Shown piece after piece: positions 47,400-55,117 of a stretch of 64,000 nucleotides of DNA (position 1 is its first letter; each line of letters opens with the position of its first letter). The stretch is taken from NCBI RefSeq assembly GCF_002093745.1, contig NZ_MTSB01000014.1, positions 62,001 to 126,000 of the forward strand, written 5' to 3'. The stretch comes from Pseudomonas graminis (GTDB taxonomy: Bacteria > Pseudomonadota > Gammaproteobacteria > Pseudomonadales > Pseudomonadaceae). The notes beneath the pieces are model-generated. The model was not told where the DNA came from. It saw only the letters and a program-made list of their open reading frames with translations, and searched no databases. A program made the position numbers and the translations under genes.

Positions 47400-48830
47400 T
47401 TAAACCACGATATCAGTGGCAAACGCTTGACCAACGGTTCCCACGAGGAAGTCACCCAGCCCCTGCCCCGTGAAGTCGATAGCCAGGCTGCCCAGGTTGC
47501 TGCTCTGGTTGTAGTTCAGGATCGCTTCGCCAGCATGACCGCTGAACGCGTTGACGAACTGCAACGCATTCAGGGTGGAAATGGCCGATACGTCGATCTT
47601 GTCCTGACCGCTGACAAAATCACGAATCGTATCCTGAGCCGCCCGGTTGGAATCGGAACTGGCACCGAACACAAACACGTCGGCACCTGCCCCTCCGGCC
47701 AGGCTATCCGCACCCGCACCACCGTAGATGATGTCGTTGCCGGCACCGCCTTTCAGGTCATTGGCAGCCGCATTGCCGATCAACAAATCGTTGCCCGAAC
47801 CGCCCACTGCATTTTCAACCACGACGCCCTTGGCAATGGAGACGTTACCGACCATGCCGCCGACGTCCGAGAACGAGGCTGCATTGAGGTTGATCTTCTG
47901 GTTCTGAGTGAACCCCGAGAAGTCGAGGGTATCCTTGCCCCCGCCATCCCACACCGAGAACACCACCTTGGAAGAGGCGGAGGTGGCGCTGTAGAAATCG
48001 CGCCCGGCCGTGGAGTTGAAACCGTACACCGTATCGCCGGCACGGGTGCTCATGTTCGCGCCATAGAGTTGCTGAACGGCAGCAATATCATCCAGCAACG
48101 GCGCCGAGGAATACGACGGAGCGCCGCCCTTGACGAAGTTCTGGTCGGTATTGGATTCACTCCAGTAGCTCATGACGCTGTAACCGCGGGTGTCTTCCGC
48201 GTAGCTGGCATCCTTGTAGGACGGGTTGCCTTCGCCAGCGTTGTAATCACCGGGATGGGAAAGGCCCAAGGTATGGCCAATTTCGTGGGTCAGGGTCTGA
48301 CGACCGTAATTGCCATTGTCGGGTGTGGTGTTGACCTTGTAGCTGTTATCGACAAGGTACCAGGACTGGCCGTCAGTACGGCTGTTGCCGCTGGGCAGAT
48401 AGGCGAAAGCCGCCCCGCCTGCGCTGCCGTTACTGTAGTTGCCGAATGTCATGTGCCCGTCGCCGCCGGAGGCAGCCTGGGTAAAACTGACTTTGGCGAC
48501 GTCCGCCCAGGACTGCATCGACAGCACGGCTTGAGCTTTCTGTTGCGCGTTGAACGCACTGAAAGTCCCCAGAGAGTTGTCGAACCCGGAAGGTTTGGCG
48601 GTCAGGAAGGTGTAAGTGAGGTTGATGGTGCCGTTACCGTCGCGATCCACCCAGGCGGCGTCGTCGCGAAGAATGTAGTCAGCGGCCTGATCAACCGAAT
48701 ACGAAGGCTTGCCATTGATCGTGAGGTTACCGCCACGGTCATAGGCGTGAGCAAACGTATTGATCTGGTCGAAGGAGGTACTGGTAGCGGCGGAGAGTTG
48801 AATTGCAGCATTTTCTTTGACTTTCGTCAT
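47400..48830 (-). CDS. aprA: Serralysin-type alkaline metalloprotease AprA
   Basis: A 476-residue secreted zinc protease. The metzincin motif [11 protein letters not shown] is at 182-192 (zinc His182, His186, His192; catalytic Glu183) and the Met-turn is YSVMSYW. RTX nonapeptides bind calcium ([41 protein letters not shown] at about 340-385). The C-terminus ends TDIVV, a type I export signal with no N-terminal Sec peptide. The ATG at 48830 has GGAAG upstream; an earlier in-frame start at 48878 is less likely. In P. syringae AprA degrades flagellin monomers and so reduces plant recognition. Confidence 0.96.
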   Translation of the reverse strand: MTKVKENAAIQLSAATSTSFDQINTFAHAYDRGGNLTINGKPSYSVDQAADYILRDDAAWVDRDGNGTINLTYTFLTAKPSGFDNSLGTFSAFNAQQKAQAVLSMQSWADVAKVSFTQAASGGDGHMTFGNYSNGSAGGAAFAYLPSGNSRTDGQSWYLVDNSYKVNTTPDNGNYGRQTLTHEIGHTLGLSHPGDYNAGEGNPSYKDASYAEDTRGYSVMSYWSESNTDQNFVKGGAPSYSSAPLLDDIAAVQQLYGANMSTRAGDTVYGFNSTAGRDFYSATSASSKVVFSVWDGGGKDTLDFSGFTQNQKINLNAASFSDVGGMVGNVSIAKGVVVENAVGGSGNDLLIGNAAANDLKGGAGNDIIYGGAGADSLAGGAGADVFVFGASSDSNRAAQDTIRDFVSGQDKIDVSAISTLNALQFVNAFSGHAGEAILNYNQSSNLGSLAIDFTGQGLGDFLVGTVGQAFATDIVV

Positions 48831-49148
48831 GACACTTCCTTGTTTGCTGGTAGACAGATTGGTACGACAGGACTCCATCTGTAGCGAGGAAATCCTGTCA
48901 CTCGCCTTGTGGTGCGTAACAAAGCTGACACATTTTGAAATCTAGTGTCCAGCCCTCTCCGGCGATGTCAATTTGCCTTAATCGGGGAAGTGCCTACAGA
49001 CGCTAAGGAATCGCCCGATATTTTTTTTCGTGATGGTCAAAGGTCGATAAGCGCCTGAACAGACTGTAACAATCTTGATAAAAATGACTGATCGGTCAAT
49101 TTTTTTGACTGGCTTTGCGACAGGTCTTCGGGGTCGTAAAACGCAAAA
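48831..49148. promoter_or_regulatory. Region upstream of aprA
   Basis: About 320 bases with no credible ORF. It should hold the aprA promoter, read on the minus strand. A stretch at 49021-49100 is A/T-rich with several T runs. No clear operator or lux-type palindrome is seen. Confidence 0.4.
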
Positions 49149-49176
49149 ATACAAAAGCCCCGACAAGTCGGGGCTT
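49141..49176 (-). terminator. Rho-independent terminator of the YccA/BI-1 gene
   Basis: Read on the minus strand: AAGCCCCGACTTGTCGGGGCTT (stem arms about 49166-49175 and 49154-49163), followed by a T-rich run TTGTATTTTTG. It lies about 40 bases after the stop of the gene at 49218-49889. Confidence 0.88.
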
Positions 49177-49217
49177 CTGGTTTGCGCAGCGAGGCCTGAA
49201 TGTTCAGGCCGTGTTGA

Positions 49218-49889
49218 TCAGTCGTCGCGGCTCATGATGCCGAAGATCTGCAGCAAGCTGATGAACAGGTTGTAGATCGACACATACAGGCTGACGGTCG
49301 CCATGATGTAGTTACGCTCGCCACCCTGGATGATCGCGCTGGTCTGGAACAGAATGCAGACCGACGAGAACAGGACGAAGCCTGCGCTGATCGCCAGTTG
49401 CAGACCGCTGATCTGGAAAAACATGCTGGCCAGCACTGCACCCAGCAGAACGAAGAAGCCTGCGGTGATAAAGCCACCCAGGAAGCTCATGTCCTTGCGG
49501 GTGATCAGTACGTACGCCGACAGACCACCGAATACCAGAGCAGTCATCGCGAAAGCGGAACTGACGACCTCGGCACCGCCAGCCATGCCCAGATAACGGT
49601 TGAGGATCGGGCCAAGCAGGAAACCCATGAAACCTGTCAAGGCGAAGGTCGACACCAGGCCCCATGCCGAGTCACGCAGCTTGTTGGTCAGGAAGAACAG
49701 ACCATAGAAACCGATCAGTACCACGAAAATATTCGGGTAGCCGACGTGCATCTGCTGTGCGACAAATGCCATGACACCGCTGAACGCCAGGGTCAGGGCA
49801 AGAAGACCATAAGTGTTGCGCAGGACACGACTAACCTCGAGCTGGTCGGCCTGCATGCCGGTTTTAAGGCTGTAATCCTGTTCGCGCAT
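49218..49889 (-). CDS. Bax inhibitor-1/YccA family membrane protein
   Basis: A 223-residue protein with seven hydrophobic segments, from NTYGLLALTLAFSGVMAFVA to the C-terminal LYVSIYNLFISLLQIFGI. The family signature is near the end. In E. coli YccA associates with the FtsH protease; other BI-1 proteins conduct calcium. The start ATG at 49889 has GGAAGGAG upstream; an earlier in-frame ATG at 49925 lacks one. Confidence 0.93.
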   Translation of the reverse strand: MREQDYSLKTGMQADQLEVSRVLRNTYGLLALTLAFSGVMAFVAQQMHVGYPNIFVVLIGFYGLFFLTNKLRDSAWGLVSTFALTGFMGFLLGPILNRYLGMAGGAEVVSSAFAMTALVFGGLSAYVLITRKDMSFLGGFITAGFFVLLGAVLASMFFQISGLQLAISAGFVLFSSVCILFQTSAIIQGGERNYIMATVSLYVSIYNLFISLLQIFGIMSRDD

Positions 49890-50010
49890 GGCGAAACTCC
49901 TTCCTGTTGAAATGTTGAGTTGCAAAGATCATAACAGAGGCGCTGCAACTGGCTAGTCACAGAGTTTGACAGCTTGTTTCATTCCGGTATTATGGCGCCC
50001 GCAACGAAGT

Positions 50011-50098
50011 GGAGGTATGGCCGAGTGGTTTAAGGCAGCAGTCTTGAAAACTGCCGACTGTAACAGGTCCTAGAGTTCGAATCTCTATGCCTCCGCCA
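50011..50098 (+). tRNA. tRNA-Ser (UGA anticodon)
   Basis: An 88-base tRNA. The acceptor stem GGAGGTA pairs with TGCCTCC (one G-T wobble), the D arm contains GCCGAGTGGTTTAAGG, the anticodon loop CTTGAAA holds TGA at 50045-50047, there is a long class II variable arm, the T loop is GTTCGAATC, and the 3' CCA is encoded (50096-50098). It is the left neighbour of the quorum-sensing locus. Confidence 0.97.
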
Positions 50099-50110
50099 TA
50101 TTTGATAGCA

Positions 50111-50140
50111 CAAAGCCCTGATTTCTCAGGGCTTTGTCGT
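50111..50140 (+). terminator. Rho-independent terminator after tRNA-Ser
   Basis: An 11-bp perfect stem (CAAAGCCCTGA at 50111-50121 with its complement at 50126-50136) with loop TTTC, followed by TCGTTTTC. It ends the tRNA transcript. Confidence 0.85.
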
Positions 50141-50213
50141 TTTCGGGGTTTGGCGGGCGCCCCAGTCGATTCACCGGCAAGACAGGGCACACACCCTGCC
50201 GGTTTGAAGCGAC

Positions 50214-51167
50214 CTACATATCAAGCACCAGACGGTCCGACGTACATCTCGACACGCAGATCATCATCGTCTTCCCGGAAGCGCGTTCCGAAGCACTGAG
50301 AACCGCGTCGCGATGCTCCAGCGCCCCTTCCAGCACACTGACTTCACACGCCCCGCACACCCCTTCCCTGCAGCTATAAGACACGTTGTGCCCTGTGGCG
50401 ATCAACGTATCAAGCAAGCTGCCCTGGCCATCGTGATGAAGCTGCTTTCCCGAGCGAGAGAGAATCACCTGATGCCCTTTGCCGATCCCTTCCGGGATAG
50501 GCGTCACGACGCCAGAAAATCGCTCGGTGTGACTGTGCCTGATCCTAAGCGAAGAACAGGCCTGATCAAACGCAGTCAACATGGGGGCCGGGCCGCAGCA
50601 GTAAAAATGCGTGTCGGCTGGAAAACCCTGCATGAACGACTGCAGATCGGGCGGACGCCCCTGCTGATCATCGAAGTGGTAACTCACTCTGCCTGAAAGC
50701 CCCTCCAGTTCGTCGCGAAAGGCCATCTCGCCCTCCGAGCGCGCGCAATAGAGCAGCTCGACCGCCGCGCCTCGCTCCTTGAGCTGCCTGGCCATGCCGA
50801 TAAGCGGTGTGATGCCAATGCCTCCGGCGATGAACACAGCGTGTTTCGCACTGGCCACCGGAAAATTATTGCGAGGCGGCGACACCTTGAGCAGGACGCC
50901 TGCACGGAGGTACTGATGGATGAATGCAGACCCGCCACGACTTTGCCGATCATGCAGCACGCCAAGACGGTAGTGGCCTGAATACGCCGAAGTGCCCATC
51001 AATGAGTAGCTGCGCACCAACCCGTTGGGCAAATGGACGTCTATGTGTGCGCCCGGATCGAAAGCCTGCAGGCTATCGGAACCGACGGGCGCGAGGTCGA
51101 TGGAAACAATGCTCGGTGTGTGCCGGGTGATATTCGTCACGCGGACGGTCTGCAGGCCAATGCCCAT
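50214..51167 (-). CDS. Ferredoxin-type oxidoreductase (phthalate dioxygenase reductase family)
   Basis: A 317-residue class IA reductase. The order is: flavin domain (PGAHIDVHLPNGLVRSYSLMG, about residues 38-58), NAD domain (FIAGGIGITPLIGMARQLKE; YCCGPAPML), and a C-terminal plant-type [2Fe-2S] domain with CREGVCGAC and MMICVSRC. Such proteins pass electrons from NAD(P)H to a Rieske oxygenase, for example in vanillate demethylation. No oxygenase gene is within the window, so it is an orphan here. It is divergent from the LuxR gene with 140 bases between. Start 51167 has AGGAAAG upstream. Confidence 0.88.
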   Translation of the reverse strand: MGIGLQTVRVTNITRHTPSIVSIDLAPVGSDSLQAFDPGAHIDVHLPNGLVRSYSLMGTSAYSGHYRLGVLHDRQSRGGSAFIHQYLRAGVLLKVSPPRNNFPVASAKHAVFIAGGIGITPLIGMARQLKERGAAVELLYCARSEGEMAFRDELEGLSGRVSYHFDDQQGRPPDLQSFMQGFPADTHFYCCGPAPMLTAFDQACSSLRIRHSHTERFSGVVTPIPEGIGKGHQVILSRSGKQLHHDGQGSLLDTLIATGHNVSYSCREGVCGACEVSVLEGALEHRDAVLSASERASGKTMMICVSRCTSDRLVLDM

Positions 51168-51229
51168 AGTTACTTTCCTTGTACAGATCAACAGCCGGGC
51201 GATGCCCTGCGCACCGCCCACGCAAGAGC

Positions 51230-51246
51230 CGTCAGGCATCTTGACG
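51230..51246. promoter_or_regulatory. Inverted repeat between the reductase and luxR genes
   Basis: CGTCA (51230-51234) and TGACG (51242-51246) face each other across 7 bases in the divergent promoter region. It does not match the lux-type boxes at 52310 or 52966, so another regulator would be needed. Could be chance. Confidence 0.25.
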
Positions 51247-51307
51247 CTGACCGACCGGCTCCTTTATTTTGAGTGAATAACACGTACAACCTCACTCTGG
51301 ATTTTCT

Positions 51308-52027
51308 ATGCCGCTCATGGATGAATGTATAGGGCTGTTGAACGCAGCCAACTCACAGGACTGGTTCAACTGCCTCCTTGTGGCGGCACGCAAACTGGGG
51401 TACGGCGAAGTCCTGTATGCGCTGAAACCGACCAAAGAGTCATCCAATGCTGAGGCCGATATTGTCAGCAACTTCCCGTCCGAGTGGCGTCGCCGCTATG
51501 ACAAAGAGAACTTCGCTTCCATAGACCCTACGGTCTCTCACAGCTTCTCGTCCTCTTTGCCTGTCCACTGGCACGACACGCTTTACAGAACCCGATCAGA
51601 AAGCGAGTTCGCTGAAGAAGCCAGAGGCGCAGGCCTCAGCCACGGTATAACCTTGCCCATACACGGCCCACAGGGTCAGGTCGGAATGCTCAGCCTGAGC
51701 TGCGACTCAATGCCGGAAACCGAATATTGCAAGATGCTGCGTCACAGTTCCGGGGCGGCAGCGATACTTCGCGACTACACGGTGACCAGTGGCAGTCAGT
51801 ACCTGATGCAACACTCCAGCTCGAGAACCCCCCACCTCACGTCGCGAGAGCTGGAAGCCCTTCGTTGGGCCTGTGCTGAAAAAACCACATGGGAAATCGG
51901 AAAGATCCTGGCTATTTCCGAACCCACGGTGGAGTTTCATTTCAAAAATATCCGGCGAAAACTAAATGTCACGTCGCGAAGACTGGCCGTGGCCAGAGCC
52001 ATACAACTGGACCTTATCGCACCGTAA
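51308..52027 (+). CDS. LasR/PpuR-type quorum-sensing regulator (LuxR family)
   Basis: A 239-residue acyl-homoserine-lactone receptor that keeps the length and residue numbering of P. aeruginosa LasR. Trp60, Tyr64, Asp73, Thr75, Trp88 and Ser129 are all present; LasR Tyr56 is Phe here. The motif YDKENFASIDPTVSH is close to LasR. The DNA-binding LuxR helix-turn-helix is at about 175-230 (LTSRELEALRWACAEKTTWE, then PTVEFHFKNIRRKLNVTSRR). It should bind a long-chain 3-oxo-acyl-HSL and activate the two lux boxes nearby. Its last 66 bases overlap rsaL on the other strand. Confidence 0.93.
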   Translation: MPLMDECIGLLNAANSQDWFNCLLVAARKLGYGEVLYALKPTKESSNAEADIVSNFPSEWRRRYDKENFASIDPTVSHSFSSSLPVHWHDTLYRTRSESEFAEEARGAGLSHGITLPIHGPQGQVGMLSLSCDSMPETEYCKMLRHSSGAAAILRDYTVTSGSQYLMQHSSSRTPHLTSRELEALRWACAEKTTWEIGKILAISEPTVEFHFKNIRRKLNVTSRRLAVARAIQLDLIAP

Positions 52028-52255
52028 TAACGGGTTCGTGTTCGCTCGCGCCCCCAGCAGATCGTTATCGTTTATCCGCCCTGCGAAATAAAGACGAAGC
52101 AACACGATCAGGCTGGGCGACCCTTTGCCTCCGCACTCCAGCCGGCTCGCCGCCGGCTGACTCAATCCAAACATCCGCCAGAAAACACCCTGGCTCTTGC
52201 CCAGCGCCAGCCGCATGGCAACGGCCTGCTGAATTAAGGGTTGCTCAGTCTCCAT
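51962..52255 (-). CDS. rsaL: RsaL-like repressor of the AHL synthase
   Basis: A 97-residue helix-turn-helix protein on the opposite strand between luxR and luxI, exactly where rsaL lies in the las and ppu systems. The core GKSQGVFWRMFGLSQPAASR (19-38) and LLRLYFAGRINDNDLLGAR (52-70) align with RsaL of P. aeruginosa (SQETFWSRFGISQ, LLLHFYIEGQITDRQLADLRG). RsaL represses lasI to hold signal levels steady. The start at 52255 follows GAAGG. About 25 C-terminal residues beyond the usual end are encoded by DNA antisense to luxR. Small size makes it easy to miss. Confidence 0.85.
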   Translation of the reverse strand: METEQPLIQQAVAMRLALGKSQGVFWRMFGLSQPAASRLECGGKGSPSLIVLLRLYFAGRINDNDLLGARANTNPLLRCDKVQLYGSGHGQSSRRDI

Positions 52256-52308
52256 GTCCACACCTTCGCTCGATACCAGCACCCTAATCGACCGCCGCAG
52301 CAGCGCCT

Positions 52309-52328
52309 ACCTATCAGATTGATAGGCT
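52309..52328. promoter_or_regulatory. lux/las box in the rsaL-luxI promoter region
   Basis: A 20-bp element with the perfect palindrome CCTATCA-GAT-TGATAGG (52310-52326). Its centre is about 33 bases before a TATAAA-like -10 element (52350-52355), near -43, which fits class II LuxR-type activation of luxI. It could also serve rsaL on the other strand. Confidence 0.85.
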
Positions 52329-52334
52329 GCCGGT

Positions 52335-52349
52335 TATCCACATCGGATA
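52335..52349. promoter_or_regulatory. Candidate RsaL operator
   Basis: TATCC-ACATC-GGATA is a 15-bp inverted repeat just downstream of the lux box and next to the putative -10 of luxI. It has the same length and TAT...ATA ends as the RsaL site described in P. aeruginosa, but the inner bases differ. Binding is inferred from position and symmetry. Confidence 0.45.
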
Positions 52350-52380
52350 TATAAAAGTCCCTCTTTCCGAGGTGACGTTC

Positions 52381-52980
52381 ATGACCATAGCCATTGATGC
52401 AAGAAGCAACTTCGACAGTGTTCGTCTGCAAAAAATGCATGCGCTGCGGGCGAGAGTCTTTCGCGATAAAAAAGCCTGGGAGGTCAGCGTTATCTGCGGG
52501 ATGGAAATCGACGGCTACGATGCCTTGAACCCTTATTACATGATTCTTCAGGACGCCGACCGGGAAGAAAGTGTCTCGGGGTGCTGGCGGCTACTGCCCA
52601 CCACGGGGCCAAACATGCTCGCCGATACCTTTCCGGAACTCCTGGCCGGCTCTCCTGCGCCGTGCGCTGAAGATACCTGGGAACTGAGCCGGTTCGCGAT
52701 CTGCCAGCAAAGCGGACGCCCGTACGCGTTTTCTGACCAATCCCTCATCGCCATCAGAGCCGTTGTGTATTTCGGTGTAGAGCGAGGCTTGAAGCAGTTC
52801 GTGACGGTCACCACCGTGGGTGTCGAGAAACTGCTGATCCGGCTGGGCCTGGATATTCAGCGGCTCGGCCCCGCTCAAAGGGTCGGAGTAGAGCGCGCTG
52901 TTGCACTCTCCATTGCGCTCAACCGCAAAACACTGGACGCACTAGCCGAGCAAGGGGGGCAATCCAACCTGTCAAACTGA
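52381..52980 (+). CDS. LasI/PpuI-type acyl-homoserine lactone synthase (LuxI family)
   Basis: A 199-residue synthase with LasI residue numbering kept: Arg23, Phe27, Trp33, Asp44, Asp47, Arg70, Glu101, Arg104 and Thr142/Thr144 are all present. Long stretches are near LasI, such as MEIDGYDALNPYYM, TFPELLAGSPAPC and FVTVTTVGVEKLLIRLGLD. Thr144 is linked to 3-oxo-acyl preference, so a 3-oxo-C10 or C12-type HSL is expected. ATG 52381 has GAGGTGA upstream. Its stop codon is inside a second lux-type box. Confidence 0.95.
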   Translation: MTIAIDARSNFDSVRLQKMHALRARVFRDKKAWEVSVICGMEIDGYDALNPYYMILQDADREESVSGCWRLLPTTGPNMLADTFPELLAGSPAPCAEDTWELSRFAICQQSGRPYAFSDQSLIAIRAVVYFGVERGLKQFVTVTTVGVEKLLIRLGLDIQRLGPAQRVGVERAVALSIALNRKTLDALAEQGGQSNLSN

Positions 52981-52986
52981 TAGGTT
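52966..52986 (+). promoter_or_regulatory. Second lux/las box, overlapping the luxI stop
   Basis: AACCTGTCA (52966-52974), AAC, TGATAGGTT (52978-52986): a 9-3-9 palindrome with one mismatch. It shares the CCTRTCA-N3-TGATAGG core with the box at 52310. The luxI TGA (52978-52980) is part of it. It lies 121 bases before the next gene, placing the downstream operon under the same LuxR. Confidence 0.82.
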
Positions 52987-53106
52987 CTCCCAAACGCAGA
53001 TTGGTAGATGATCTGTACATCGCCTGGCGCCTGTCCCTTCATGCAGACCGGCGATAAGGCTTTACCTCATTTCATAATAACTACAATTGGACTGTGGAGA
53101 AGACAC

Positions 53107-53988
53107 ATGGAAACCGTGATTGATTCGCCCAAACGTGATGCCGTCGAATTCTCAGGCCCGGAGACCTGGCCGGGGTTCATGACCGCTACTGCACTCCAGG
53201 ACTACCTCAGTGCAGAAGCCGGGTTACAGACCGCACTTGAACAAGGTTATAGCCACTGGTACATCGACGGTAGCCTGGAAGGCGAGCGTCCGGCCGACTT
53301 CACCGCGGCGCGCATTGCTGCGCTGAACGAGATGATCGACGCCACCGGGTTGAAACCGATCTTTCATGGCAACTTCAAAGCCCCGCTGGGCAGCGACGTC
53401 GATGCGCTCGCTGCAGCGGCGCTGGCTTACGTCAAGCAAGAAGTCGATATATGCGCAGCACTCGGCGGCGCGCCTCTTATCGTTCACGGCGGCGGCGTTG
53501 TGGAGCCGCGTCTGGTCAAGGAAGCCCGCGAGAAAGGCCTGGAGCGCCTCATTGCAAACCTTCAGGAACTGGTCGCCTACGGCAAAGAGCGCGGTGTGGA
53601 GATATGGCTGGAGAACCTGTGTAACTACACCCGTTTTCATCCGTTCTATTACATTTGCACCACGGAAGACGAAGTTGAGCGTGTGCTCAATTCGGTGCCC
53701 GGTCTGCACATGTTCCTGGACGTATCACACGCTTACGTGAACGAAGGTGATCCCCTCTCCTTCTTCTGGAAGTTCACCCCTCGGGTGGTCGGCATGTCGT
53801 TCAGTGACAACAACGGCGACCGGGATTCACATTTCCCGCTGGGCCGTGGCAACCTTAACTTCACAGGCTTGGTGGATGCCATCCAGTACACCGGCTGGAA
53901 GGGCATGGTGGGCTTTGAAACGCGCGGCGGCACCCTGCGCGGCAGCGTCGACTTTCTCAACCAACTCGTAGCGTCCTCCGCTCGATAA
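53107..53988 (+). CDS. Xylose-isomerase-like TIM-barrel (sugar phosphate isomerase/epimerase family)
   Basis: A 293-residue TIM-barrel protein of the AP-endonuclease 2/sugar epimerase superfamily. A full metal-site set is visible: Glu169 (WLENLCN), Asp205 and His208 (FLDVSHAYV), His242 (SHFPLGRGNLNF) and Glu271 (GFETRGG). His127 lies in IVHGGG. Related enzymes act as isomerases, epimerases or hydrolases on polar keto or hydroxy compounds; the substrate here is unknown. GGAGAAG precedes ATG 53107. It is the first gene after the second lux box. Confidence 0.82.
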   Translation: METVIDSPKRDAVEFSGPETWPGFMTATALQDYLSAEAGLQTALEQGYSHWYIDGSLEGERPADFTAARIAALNEMIDATGLKPIFHGNFKAPLGSDVDALAAAALAYVKQEVDICAALGGAPLIVHGGGVVEPRLVKEAREKGLERLIANLQELVAYGKERGVEIWLENLCNYTRFHPFYYICTTEDEVERVLNSVPGLHMFLDVSHAYVNEGDPLSFFWKFTPRVVGMSFSDNNGDRDSHFPLGRGNLNFTGLVDAIQYTGWKGMVGFETRGGTLRGSVDFLNQLVASSAR

Positions 53989-54037
53989 TATGAAGTGCTG
54001 ACGACGGGTAACACCGTCGTCGGCGTTGAGGTTTTTT

Positions 54038-54772
54038 ATGGGCAATCCATTATCGTCCACACCGTCATCCGGCAGCCGGCGTCTAAGCCCCCGTAGCTCC
54101 TTCGCTGAAGGCTGTGTGGACTCACTCCCCGTGTGCCTGACCTTCATGTTCCTGTTTTTCTCCATTGGTGCAGCCTGTCGGGACGCCGGGTTCAACGGGC
54201 TTCAGGCTTTGACCATGACCTTTACGGTGCATGCCGCGCCGCTGCAGGTGTTCATTGCCCAGCATGGCGAAAACCTCACGATCATGTCGATCCTGTTCAC
54301 CACCCTGGTGGTCAACTTCCGGTTTCTGATCATGTCGTCCGTACTGACAGAGCATTTCAAGGGCGTGCCGCTGTGGAAAGCGTTGCTCTCGGCGCAATTG
54401 CTCTCGATTTCAACGTTTACCCTGTCCAATGCCAGAAAAGACAAGATCGCCGACATCTACGACTACTACCTCGGCTGCGGCATCAGCACCCTGACAATCG
54501 CAATTATCGCAACCGGTCTCGGGTTCTGGATCAGCGGAGAGCAAAACCCCTTCATGCAGTCGGTCATCAGCGTGATTCTGCCCATCCACTTCACCGTACT
54601 TGCTTCACTGGCATGGCCGAAGCTCAAACCGCTGATTGCAACGATTGCTGGCTTCATATTGACCCCTATCGTTGGCAGCTACCTTCACGAATACCAGATC
54701 TTCGTGGTCCCTTTTGTGTTGGGTGGCGCGCTGCTGCTCTGGGACGAACTGTTTGAACGGAACGCAAAATGA
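54038..54772 (+). CDS. azlC: AzlC-family amino acid exporter subunit
   Basis: A 244-residue membrane protein of the AzlC family: the opening SFAEGCVDSLPVCLTFMFLFF, then FTVHAAPLQVFIAQHGEN and VVNFRFLIMSSVLTEHFKG. It has about six to eight membrane segments. With AzlD it exports branched-chain and related amino acids. The N-terminal 25 residues are Ser/Pro-rich. ATG 54038 has GAGG six bases upstream; the stop overlaps azlD. Confidence 0.87.
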   Translation: MGNPLSSTPSSGSRRLSPRSSFAEGCVDSLPVCLTFMFLFFSIGAACRDAGFNGLQALTMTFTVHAAPLQVFIAQHGENLTIMSILFTTLVVNFRFLIMSSVLTEHFKGVPLWKALLSAQLLSISTFTLSNARKDKIADIYDYYLGCGISTLTIAIIATGLGFWISGEQNPFMQSVISVILPIHFTVLASLAWPKLKPLIATIAGFILTPIVGSYLHEYQIFVVPFVLGGALLLWDELFERNAK

Positions 54773-55113
54773 ATAACTGGACGATTATCCTCATCGCGTC
54801 GGTCGGGTCCTACGCACTGCGTGCCCTTCCCATCCTGGTCTTTCACAAACTCCAGATAGCGTCCGACGGGCTCATCTACCGCTTTTTGAACTACGCGGCG
54901 TTTGGCGTCATGGGCGGCATCATTTACTCCGCGTTGCTGGGCGAAACGTATTACAGCAACTTGATGGGCCATTTCAGCAATCACACGGTGCTGCTCAAGC
55001 TGGCAACTCTTTGCCTCGCGGTGTTCATCGCTGCACGGTTCAGAGGCGTATTCAAAACCCTCTTTATCTGCCTTGGCTTTTTCATCGCCATGACCTTTCT
55101 TACAGGAGTTTGA
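54769..55113 (+). CDS. azlD: AzlD-family amino acid exporter subunit
   Basis: A 114-residue protein with four hydrophobic segments (about residues 4-20, 40-58, 75-90 and 95-113) and the AzlD-like RALPILVFHKL and FLNYAAFGVMGGIIYSALL motifs. It is the small partner of AzlC. The ATGA overlap shows coupled translation. Confidence 0.87.
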   Translation: MNNWTIILIASVGSYALRALPILVFHKLQIASDGLIYRFLNYAAFGVMGGIIYSALLGETYYSNLMGHFSNHTVLLKLATLCLAVFIAARFRGVFKTLFICLGFFIAMTFLTGV

Positions 55114-55117
55114 TACG

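Noticed and set aside
47427..48884. A 485-codon open frame antisense to aprA
   Set aside because: The sense strand encodes a full serralysin with zinc site and RTX repeats; the antisense frame shows no domain.
51230..51246. Inverted repeat considered as a third lux box
   Set aside because: The half-sites CGTCA/TGACG and 7-base spacer do not match the CCTRTCA-N3-TGATAGG pattern of the other two boxes.
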